Source: Geodermatophilus dictyosporus
Lineage (GTDB): Bacteria; Actinomycetota; Actinomycetes; Mycobacteriales; Geodermatophilaceae
Reading direction: 5' to 3'
Assembly: GCF_900115505.1 (NCBI RefSeq)
Contig: NZ_FOWQ01000005.1
Location: 310,001-374,000, forward strand
DNA: 64,000 nucleotides
Below, one piece after another: positions 43,503-50,337 of the stretch. The notes under the pieces are model-generated. The model saw only the letters and a program-made list of their open reading frames with translations, had not been told where the DNA came from and did no database searches. Every line of letters starts with the position of its first letter. Within the stretch, counting starts at the first letter, position 1. A program made the position numbers and the translations under genes.

Positions 43503-45722
43503 TCAGACCCGCGCCAGGCCGACCACGGTGACGTCGTCGTCGCCGGCCGGGTCGAGCGCGGCCACCACGCCGTCGACGACCTCCTGCGGCTCCCCCGCCG
43601 CGGCGGCCACGGCCTCGCGCAGCGCCTCGATCCCCTCGGGCAGCGGCCGGCCGCGGCGCTCGACGAGGCCGTCGCTGTAGAGGAGCAGCCGGTCGCCGGC
43701 GTCGAGCACCAGCTCGGCCTGCGGGTAGGGAACCGCGTCGAGCAGGCCGAGTGCCGGGCCGCGCCCGTCGGTGACCAGCCGGCCGACGCCGCCGGCGGCG
43801 TGCACGGCCGGCAGGTGCCCGGCGTTCGCGAGCGCCACGCGGCCGGTGCCGGGGTCGAGCTGGACGATCACGACGGTGGCCATCTCGCCGGGCAGCAGCG
43901 CGCCGACGAGCTGGTTGAGCGCCGACAGCGCCGCCGCCGGGCCCTCGTCGCGCAGCAGCGCGGCGCGCAGCGCGTGCCGCAGCTGGGCGGTCACCGACGC
44001 GGCGGACAGCCCGTGCCCGGCGACGTCGCCGAGCACCACGGCCAGCTCCCCGCCGGGCAGCGGCACCAGGTCGTACCAGTCGCCGCCGACGACGTCGGCC
44101 TCGCTGGGCCGGTAGCGGGCGCCGAGCGCGACGCCGGGCACCTTCGGCAGCTCCTCGAGCAGCAGGGTCCGCTGCAGCGCAGCCGAGAGCCGGTCGTCCT
44201 CCGCGGCGCGGGCCAGCACCGCCTCCCCGAGGTGCCCGGCCAGCGCCCGCGCGGCGGCCACCTCGTGCTCGCGCCACGGCCGGGCCGTGCCGCGGACGGT
44301 CTCGGTCCACCGGGCGAACGAGCGGCGCGGGGAGAGCCGGCCGTCGGTGACCTTCGAGGTGTGCGGGTCCCCGCCCCAGGACACCTCGCGCGGCGTCTCC
44401 GGGCGGAACCAGGCGAGGAAGTCCCCGCGCCCCCCGCCGACCTCGACGGCCAGCACCCCGCTGGCCTCCTCCGCGACGTCGTCGAACCCGGGCAGGGCGC
44501 GGGTCAGCCGATCGGTGGCCCCGCCGGCCCCCAGCACCGCCGCGACGACGGCGGCGACCCGCTCGGCCGGCGGCGTCGTCCCGAGCAGGTGCAACCGCCC
44601 GTCGAGGCGGACGGCGGCCCCCGCCGCGGGCAGCAGGTCGAGCACGGTCAGCACCCCGTCGACCAGCGCGGTCGCCGGCGTGCGCGGCGTGCGGCCGACC
44701 GCGGCGACCAGCTCGGCCTCCCGGCGGGCCACCGCGACCGCGCGGTCGTGCTCGCCGGCCTCGTCGGTGGTGTGCAGCAGCAGCGAGGCCGTGCGGCCGA
44801 GGAACTCCGCGGCCGTGCGGTCGGCGTGGGACGGGCGGTGCGGGCCCGAGTATGAGTGGCAGGCGACGAGGCCCCACAGCCGGCCGCGGTCGACGAGCGA
44901 GACCGACATCGACGCGGTGACGCCCATGTTGGCCAGGTACTCCAGGTGCACCGGCGAGACGCTGCGCAGCATCGCGCCCGAGAGGTCCAGCGGCCGCCCG
45001 GTCCCGGGCACCAGCGGCGGCTCGAGCGGCACCGGCGTGTAGGCGGCGTCGGGGATGAGCCGCAGCCATTGGGTGGCGTACAGCGCGCGGGCCTGGGCGG
45101 GGATGTCCGAGGCCGGGTAGTGCAGGCCGAGGAAGGGCTCGAGGTCCTCGCGGCGGTCCTCGGCGACGACCTCGCCGTTCCACTCGGCGTCGAAGCGGTA
45201 GACCATCACCCGGTCGAACCCGGTCAGTGCGCGCACCTCGCGGGCCAGCACGCCGGTCAGCCCGTCGAGCGACGTGGGCGCCGACAGCCGCTGCAGCACC
45301 GTGGGCAGGCGCCGGTGCCAGGCCGCGCCGGCCTGCTCGGCGCCGGCGACCGGCTCCCACTCGGTCACCAGCAGGTCGCCGCTGCGCGAGAGCACCAGGT
45401 CCAGCTCGCGGCCGCCGGGCGAGACCCGTAGCGGGCCGGCCTCGGCGAGGTCGCCGGCCAGCGCGGCGCGCAGCCGGTCGAGGTCGGCGGGGGGGAGCAG
45501 GTCGGCCAGCGTCCGGCCGGTGACCTCGGCGCCGAGGACGCCGGCGGCACCGGCCGAGGCGACGACGACGACGAGGCCGGGCTCGGTGACCGCCAGCAGC
45601 GCGCCGTGCGGCTGGACGGCGCCCGGGACGGCGATCGGCTCGTCGGCGCAGCGGGCCAGCGCGTCGGCGTCCACCTGCCGGCGCACCGGGTCGGGGGCGG
45701 CGGGCGGCGGGGACGTGGTCAC
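43503..45722 (-). CDS. Bacteriophytochrome fused to a PP2C/SpoIIE phosphatase
   Basis: A 739-residue red-light sensor. The PAS domain has ARCADEPIAVPGAVQPHGALL, with Cys25 at the biliverdin-attachment position. The GAF domain has FDRVMVYRFDAEWNGEVVAE, PASDIP (203-208), the chromophore His259 in SPVHLEYL and ACHS at 287-290, where many relatives have ACHH. The PHY domain has the tongue motifs SWGGDP (448-453) and PRRSF (465-469). Residues about 525-739 form a SpoIIE-type PP2C phosphatase (GGDWYD, GDVAGHG, SDGLVE, GDDDVTV). Light would switch phosphatase activity, presumably toward the STAS protein encoded just upstream (inference). It starts with GTG after a TAGGGT -10. No heme oxygenase gene is in the window. 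Confidence 0.93.
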   Translation of the reverse strand: MTTSPPPAAPDPVRRQVDADALARCADEPIAVPGAVQPHGALLAVTEPGLVVVVASAGAAGVLGAEVTGRTLADLLPPADLDRLRAALAGDLAEAGPLRVSPGGRELDLVLSRSGDLLVTEWEPVAGAEQAGAAWHRRLPTVLQRLSAPTSLDGLTGVLAREVRALTGFDRVMVYRFDAEWNGEVVAEDRREDLEPFLGLHYPASDIPAQARALYATQWLRLIPDAAYTPVPLEPPLVPGTGRPLDLSGAMLRSVSPVHLEYLANMGVTASMSVSLVDRGRLWGLVACHSYSGPHRPSHADRTAAEFLGRTASLLLHTTDEAGEHDRAVAVARREAELVAAVGRTPRTPATALVDGVLTVLDLLPAAGAAVRLDGRLHLLGTTPPAERVAAVVAAVLGAGGATDRLTRALPGFDDVAEEASGVLAVEVGGGRGDFLAWFRPETPREVSWGGDPHTSKVTDGRLSPRRSFARWTETVRGTARPWREHEVAAARALAGHLGEAVLARAAEDDRLSAALQRTLLLEELPKVPGVALGARYRPSEADVVGGDWYDLVPLPGGELAVVLGDVAGHGLSAASVTAQLRHALRAALLRDEGPAAALSALNQLVGALLPGEMATVVIVQLDPGTGRVALANAGHLPAVHAAGGVGRLVTDGRGPALGLLDAVPYPQAELVLDAGDRLLLYSDGLVERRGRPLPEGIEALREAVAAAAGEPQEVVDGVVAALDPAGDDDVTVVGLARV

Positions 45723-45729
45723 TGCCGCG

Positions 45730-45735
45730 ACCCTA
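45730..45735 (-). promoter_or_regulatory. -10 element for the phytochrome gene, leaderless
   Basis: TAGGGT on the minus strand, seven bases before the GTG at 45722; its TAG is also the stop of the STAS gene. The phytochrome may therefore be transcribed on its own as well as with the STAS gene. Confidence 0.45.
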
Positions 45736-46083
45736 CGACCCGACCTCGCCGTCGGTGAGCCCGGCGGTCTCGACGACGGGCACCAGCCGGTCGAGCTCGA
45801 GCAGGTCGATGACCAGGCGCACCGCGGAGTTCGACCGGGGGCAGACCACCTGCAGCGCGGTGCCGGTCGCCGCGGCCCGCTTGGCGGTGCGGGCCAGCTG
45901 GCGGGCACCGGAGGAGTCCATGAACGCGGTGTCGGTCAGGTCGACCACCAGCCCGCGCGGCGCGGCGGACAGCTCGGCCTCCACGCACTCGGCCAGCCGC
46001 GCCACCGTGGCGATGTCGAGCTCACCGCGTACCCTCAGCGCCGGCCGTCCGTGCACCGCTGTGCGGTCGACGGCGAACTGCAC
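45733..46083 (-). CDS. STAS-domain anti-sigma factor antagonist
   Basis: A 116-residue RsbV/SpoIIAA-like protein: VRGELDIATVARLAECVEAEL, then VVDLTDTAFMDSSGARQLARTAKRA, with the phosphorylatable Ser in the DSSG loop. The rest is the expected alpha/beta STAS fold. Dephosphorylation of this Ser by a PP2C phosphatase frees the antagonist to bind its anti-sigma kinase. The GTG start has AGGGAG eight bases upstream. It is divergent from the RsbW-like kinase gene (69-bp gap) and ends ten bases before the phytochrome-phosphatase gene. Confidence 0.93.
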   Translation of the reverse strand: MQFAVDRTAVHGRPALRVRGELDIATVARLAECVEAELSAAPRGLVVDLTDTAFMDSSGARQLARTAKRAAATGTALQVVCPRSNSAVRLVIDLLELDRLVPVVETAGLTDGEVGS

Positions 46084-46152
46084 GATCGGGCTCCCTCGGT
46101 GCGGTGGTCGGACCCAGGGAGCGTAACCGGACGCTGCAGGAGGAGGCTCGGG

Positions 46153-46581
46153 GTGGAGATCGGCTTCACCGTACGTCTTCCGGTGGACGTCGACAGCGTG
46201 CCGTTCGTGCGCGGGCTGTGCCGGCAGGCGCTGGAGCACCTGCGCATCGACCGGCCGGTGGTCGAGGAGACCACGCTCGCGCTCACCGAGGCGTGCGCGA
46301 ACGTCGTCCAGCACGCCGGTCCCCACGCCGAGTACGAGGTGTCGGTCGACATCGCCGACGACGTCTGCCGGATCACCGTCGTCGACGACGGCAGCGGCTT
46401 CGACCCCGGCGAGGTCGCCGGGCGCGAGCCGTCGGCCGACGGCGGCGGCGCGGGGTTGGCGCTCATGCAGGCGCTGGTCGACCGCCTCGACTTCCGCAGC
46501 GACCCCGACGGCCGGCACCGGGTCAGCCTGGAGAAGCGGCTGTCCTCGCGCCCGCCGCTGCGGCTGCTCGACCGCCCCTGA
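46153..46581 (+). CDS. RsbW-like anti-sigma serine kinase
   Basis: A 142-residue GHKL ATPase: EETTLALTEACANVVQHAG (N-box), ITVVDDGSGFDP (G1) and GGGAGLALMQALVDRLDF (G2), the layout of RsbW/SpoIIAB-type serine kinases. It would phosphorylate the STAS protein and hold a sigma factor. The GTG has AGGAGG six bases upstream. No sigma factor gene lies nearby, so the target is elsewhere. With the STAS and phytochrome-PP2C genes it completes a partner-switching set. Confidence 0.9.
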   Translation: MEIGFTVRLPVDVDSVPFVRGLCRQALEHLRIDRPVVEETTLALTEACANVVQHAGPHAEYEVSVDIADDVCRITVVDDGSGFDPGEVAGREPSADGGGAGLALMQALVDRLDFRSDPDGRHRVSLEKRLSSRPPLRLLDRP

Positions 46582-46595
46582 CCCCGCGGCTGCCC

Positions 46596-46952
46596 TCAGG
46601 ACGGCGGGGTGTCCCGGCCGGCCTGCTGCGCGGGCGGGGAGGTGGCCTCGACCGCGGTGAAGGCCTCGACGATCTCGTAGGTGTGGCTCACCCCGGCCGG
46701 CACGACCCAGGAGTCGCCGGGACCGAGCTCCAGCGTCTGGTCCTCCGCCCGCAGCCGGGCACGCCCGGACACGGCGTAGCCGACCGTCTCGTAGTCCCGG
46801 GCGACCGGGGGTTCGCCGTCGCTCGGCTGCTGCGCGGCCCACAGGCGCATCCCGATCCGGGAGCCCGCCGCCAGGTGGCGCTGCCCCATCCCCCCGGCCT
46901 CGACGGCCGCGGCCTCGACCTTGCTGACCCGGCTCTCGCTCGTCCCGCTCAT
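46596..46952 (-). CDS. Cupin-domain protein
   Basis: A 118-residue single cupin: GYAVSGRARLRAEDQTLELGPGDSWVVPAGVSHTYEIVE carries the second cupin box (PxGxxH) and the paired beta strands, and RIGMRLWAAQQPSDG the first part. The metal ligands are partly atypical: in the first motif the usual HxH is not obvious. Function unknown; small cupins bind metal or a small ligand. It overlaps no neighbour and its upstream region faces the LLM gene. Confidence 0.8.
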   Translation of the reverse strand: MSGTSESRVSKVEAAAVEAGGMGQRHLAAGSRIGMRLWAAQQPSDGEPPVARDYETVGYAVSGRARLRAEDQTLELGPGDSWVVPAGVSHTYEIVEAFTAVEATSPPAQQAGRDTPPS

Positions 46953-47007
46953 GGACGACGGGCTACCCGGGTGGGTGCGGCGCAAGCCTCCCCACCCGGG
47001 GAACGCG

Positions 47008-47976
47008 TCAGGACGACGGGCTGAGCGCGCGGACCCGCTCGATGAGCCCGCCGGCGCAGGCGTCGATGAAGCCGTCAGGGTCGGGACCGGCGTTCTGCAG
47101 CACGATGTGGTCGAAACCCGCATCGACGTAGGGCTGCACCTGCTGCACGTGCTTGTCGACGTCCGGGCCGCAGGAGAACTGCTGGCGGATGTCGTCGGGC
47201 CGGACCGTGGCGCTGGCCGCGTCGAAGTTCACCGGGTTGGGCAGCTCGCTCATCACCTTCCAGCCGGTGAGCGCCCAGCGGCTCGTCTTGAGCGCCTCCC
47301 GGACGGCCGACTCCTCGTCGGTCGCCCACGCCATCGGCACCTCGGCGTAGCGCGGGCCGGCGCCGCCGGCGTCGCGGTAGGCCTCGACGAGGTCGCTGCG
47401 CGGCTCGGTGGCGAACAGCCCGTCGCCGTGCTCGGCGGCCAGCGCCGAGGCGTTGCGCCCGCCGCTGGCGACGGCGATCACCGGCAACTGGTCGGGCAGG
47501 TCGAACACGCGGGCGTCCTCGAGCTGCAGGTACTGCCCGTCGTAGGACTGGTAGCCGCCCTGCCAGAGCAGCTTGATGATCTCCAGTGCCTCGGCGAGCA
47601 TCTTGTGCCGCGTGCGCACGGCCGGCCAGCCCTGGCCGACGACGTGCTCGTTGAGCCGCTCCCCGGCGCCGATGCCCAGGGTGAACCGGTTCCCCGAGAG
47701 GATCTGCACCGTCGCCGCGGCCTGGGCGACGACCGCCGGGTGGTACCGGATGATCGGGCAGGTCACGCCGGTGACCAGGCCGATCCGCTCCGTCCTGGCG
47801 GCCATCGCGCCGAGCATCGACCAGGTGAAGCCGCTGTGGCCCTGGACGTCGAGCCACGGGTGGAAGTGGTCGCTCAGCTCGACGAAGTCGAAGCCTGCCT
47901 CCTCCGCGCGGACCGTCTGGCGGACCACCTCGTTCGGCGGGAAGGCCTCGGTGGCGAGCTTCAGTCCGACCTGCAT
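47008..47976 (-). CDS. LLM-class F420-dependent oxidoreductase (FGD-like)
   Basis: A 322-residue TIM-barrel enzyme of the luciferase-like monooxygenase class. VELSDHFHPWLDVQGHSGFTWSMLGAMAARTERIGLVTGVTCPIIRYHPAVVAQAAATVQ, GRNASALAAEHGDGLF and FSCGPDVDKH are the signature of the F420-dependent glucose-6-phosphate-dehydrogenase-like branch (TIGR03557 group). It would use cofactor F420; the exact alcohol or sugar substrate is not certain. Divergent from rtcB across a 200-bp gap in which I find no clear regulatory site. Confidence 0.88.
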   Translation of the reverse strand: MQVGLKLATEAFPPNEVVRQTVRAEEAGFDFVELSDHFHPWLDVQGHSGFTWSMLGAMAARTERIGLVTGVTCPIIRYHPAVVAQAAATVQILSGNRFTLGIGAGERLNEHVVGQGWPAVRTRHKMLAEALEIIKLLWQGGYQSYDGQYLQLEDARVFDLPDQLPVIAVASGGRNASALAAEHGDGLFATEPRSDLVEAYRDAGGAGPRYAEVPMAWATDEESAVREALKTSRWALTGWKVMSELPNPVNFDAASATVRPDDIRQQFSCGPDVDKHVQQVQPYVDAGFDHIVLQNAGPDPDGFIDACAGGLIERVRALSPSS

Positions 47977-48177
47977 CGCGTGGCGTCCTCACTGGTGGTG
48001 TCCGGCTGGCCCCTGCCGCCTGCCCGGCGCCCGAGGAACGGAAACGGCACGCCGGGTGGGCGGGGACGGGCCGCACGGGTAATCCGGTGGCGGTGCCGGG
48101 ACCCCGGCGCGTTGACTGCCCCGGCCCACCACCCGTCCCGCGGGCACCGGGGCCCGCACCGGAGAAGAGAAAGGACC

Positions 48178-49341
48178 ATGGAGAAGATCAGCGACCGCCT
48201 GCTCAACTGGGCGTCGATCCTCGAGCCGACCACCCGGGCGCAGGCCGAGCGGACGGCCTCGATGCCGTTCATCCACCCGCACGTCGCGCTGATGCCCGAC
48301 GCGCACCTCGGTCTCGGCGCGACCGTCGGCTCGGTCATCCCGACCGACCGCGCCATCATCCCGGCGGCCGTCGGCGTGGACATCGGCTGCGGGATGATGG
48401 CCGTCCGCACCCGGTTCACCGGCGACGACGTCCGCGGCCGGAACCTCGCCACGCTGCACGAGCAGATCTCTCGGTCGATCCCGCTGTCGGCCGGCCGCTA
48501 CAACAAGAAGGTGCGCGAGTCGGCCGCCGCACGGGTCGAGGAGCTGCGCGGCATGCCGGGCGCCGGCCAGGCCGACGGCGTCGCGCCCAACTGGCCGCAG
48601 CAGCTGGGCTCGCTCGGCTCGGGCAACCACTTCATCGAGGTCTCCCTCGACGAGGCCGACCGGGTGTGGCTGTTCCTGCACTCGGGCTCGCGCGGGGTCG
48701 GCAACAAGCTGGCGTCGAAGCACATCCGCATCGCCCAGGACCGCACGCAGGCCAAGGGCATCGACGTCCCCGACCGCGACCTCGCCTACCTGGAGGAGGG
48801 CGAGCCGGAGTTCGACGCCTACGTCGAGGCGCTGCACTGGGCGCAGCGGTTCGCCGCGCTCAACCGCGAGGAGATGATGGACCGCGTCGCCGAGCAGCTG
48901 TCGCGGTTCCTCACCGAGGACGTGCACCGCGCGCAGGTGGTGCAGTGCCACCACAACTACACCGAGCGCGAGCGCCACTTCGGCACCGAGGTGTGGCTGT
49001 CCCGCAAGGGCGCGATCTCGGCACGCGCGGGGCAGTGGGGGCTGATCCCCGGCTCGATGGGCGCGGCGTCCTACGTCGTCGTCGGCCGAGGCAACGCGGA
49101 CTCGCTCATGTCGGCGCCGCACGGCGCCGGGCGGGCGTTCTCGCGGGGAGCGGCGCGCCGGCAGTTCACCCGCGCGGACCTCGACCGGCGGATGAGGGGC
49201 ATCGCCTGGGGGCACTCCGACGCCTTCCTCGACGAGCACCCCGACGCCTACAAGTCGATCGACGTCGTCATGGCCGACGCGGCCGACCTGGTGGAGGTCC
49301 GGCACACGCTGCGCCAGGTGGTGAACGTCAAGGGCGACTGA
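48178..49341 (+). CDS. rtcB: RtcB family RNA-splicing ligase
   Basis: A 387-residue RtcB, which joins 2',3'-cyclic phosphate and 5'-hydroxyl RNA ends with GTP and Mn2+. Signatures: LMPDAHLGLGATVGSVIP, GVDIGCGMMAVRT (Cys/Asp metal ligands), GSLGSGNHFIEV, CHHNYTERERHFG and SAPHGAGRAFSRG with the guanylylated His. It is shorter than E. coli RtcB, like many actinobacterial copies of the RtcB2-type branch. The ATG has GAAAGGA upstream. There is no archease or RtcA neighbour. Confidence 0.95.
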   Translation: MEKISDRLLNWASILEPTTRAQAERTASMPFIHPHVALMPDAHLGLGATVGSVIPTDRAIIPAAVGVDIGCGMMAVRTRFTGDDVRGRNLATLHEQISRSIPLSAGRYNKKVRESAAARVEELRGMPGAGQADGVAPNWPQQLGSLGSGNHFIEVSLDEADRVWLFLHSGSRGVGNKLASKHIRIAQDRTQAKGIDVPDRDLAYLEEGEPEFDAYVEALHWAQRFAALNREEMMDRVAEQLSRFLTEDVHRAQVVQCHHNYTERERHFGTEVWLSRKGAISARAGQWGLIPGSMGAASYVVVGRGNADSLMSAPHGAGRAFSRGAARRQFTRADLDRRMRGIAWGHSDAFLDEHPDAYKSIDVVMADAADLVEVRHTLRQVVNVKGD

Positions 49342-49354
49342 CGTCCCCGCGCCC

Positions 49355-49360
49355 TAGGGT
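49355..49360 (+). promoter_or_regulatory. -10 element for the SMP-30 gene, leaderless
   Basis: TAGGGT ends seven bases before the ATG at 49368; there is no Shine-Dalgarno sequence. Confidence 0.45.
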
Positions 49361-49367
49361 CCGGCTC

Positions 49368-50267
49368 ATGGCAGAGCGCGAGGTGCGGACGGTGCTGACC
49401 GGCGGTGGCTTCTTCGAGGGGCCGCGCTGGCACGAGGGCACGTGGTGGGTGTCGGACTTCTACCGGCACACGGTGAGCCGGGTGACCGCCGACGGGCAGG
49501 AGACGGTGCAGTTCGAGGTGCCGGGGCAGCCCTCGGGCCTGGGCTGGCTGCCCGACGGCTCGCTGGTCGTCGTGTCGATGAAGACCCACCAGGTGCTGCG
49601 CTGGGACGGGTCGGCGCTGTCGACCCACGCCGACCTGTCCGAGCACTGCGGCGGGCACCTCAACGACCTGGTGGTGTCGGCGTCCGGACACGTGTTCGCC
49701 GGCGACTTCGGGTTCGACCTGATGGGCGGCGGGGACGCGTCCACCGCATCGCTGAAGCGCATCGACCCCGACGGCACGGTGTCGGTGGCCGCCGAGGGGC
49801 TGCAGTTCCCCAACGGCTCGGTCATCACCCCGGACGGCGGCACGCTCGTCGTCGGCGAGACCCTCGGCAACCGCTACACCGCGTTCGACCTGGGGGCCGA
49901 CGGGTCGCTGTCCAACCGGCGGGTGTGGGCGTCGCTCGGTCCCGAGGTGACCGGTCGCACGGTGGACGAGGTGCTCGGCCAGCTCGCCGTCGCCCCGGAC
50001 GGCTGCTCGCTCGACGCCGACGGGTGCATCTGGGCTGCCGACGCCGTCGGCGGGCGAGTCGTGCGGGTGGCCGAGGGTGGAGAGATCGTCGACGCCGTCG
50101 CCGGGCCGGAGGGGCTGGGCGTCTTCGCCTGCATGCTCGGCGGGGAGGACGGCCGCACGCTGCTGCTGTGTGCGGCACCGGACTTCTACGAGCACAACCG
50201 CGCACCGGTGCGCGAGGCGGTCCTGCTCGCGACCGAGGTCGACGTCCCCCACGCCGGCCACCCGTGA
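49368..50267 (+). CDS. SMP-30/gluconolactonase-family protein
   Basis: A 299-residue beta-propeller of the SMP-30/LRE family: GGFFEGPRWHEGTWWVSDFY (metal Glu), GHLNDLVVSASGHVFAGDFGF (metal Asn), EGLQFPNGSVITPDG and SLDADGCIWAADAVGGRVVRV. Members are metal-dependent lactonases or sugar-acid hydrolases; the substrate is unknown. Promoter-like TAGGGT seven bases upstream suggests a leaderless mRNA, 27 bases after rtcB. A palindromic hairpin follows the stop. Confidence 0.9.
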   Translation: MAEREVRTVLTGGGFFEGPRWHEGTWWVSDFYRHTVSRVTADGQETVQFEVPGQPSGLGWLPDGSLVVVSMKTHQVLRWDGSALSTHADLSEHCGGHLNDLVVSASGHVFAGDFGFDLMGGGDASTASLKRIDPDGTVSVAAEGLQFPNGSVITPDGGTLVVGETLGNRYTAFDLGADGSLSNRRVWASLGPEVTGRTVDEVLGQLAVAPDGCSLDADGCIWAADAVGGRVVRVAEGGEIVDAVAGPEGLGVFACMLGGEDGRTLLLCAAPDFYEHNRAPVREAVLLATEVDVPHAGHP

Positions 50268-50277
50268 GTCCGGCGCG

Positions 50278-50315
50278 CGTCGTGCTCTGCACACACCGGT
50301 GTGCAGAGCACGACG
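50278..50315. repeat. Palindromic repeat, 17-bp arms
   Basis: CGTCGTGCTCTGCACAC (50278-50294) pairs perfectly with GTGTGCAGAGCACGACG (50299-50315). It lies between two convergent genes and probably also terminates them. Best copy of the TCGTGCTCTG family. Confidence 0.8.
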
Positions 50316-50337
50316 TGGCCGGGGACGAGCCGCTCGC

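Noticed and set aside
50278..50315. Palindrome considered as a phage or integrative element attachment site
   Set aside because: No integrase, no tRNA and no direct repeat partner; it belongs to a dispersed palindrome family.
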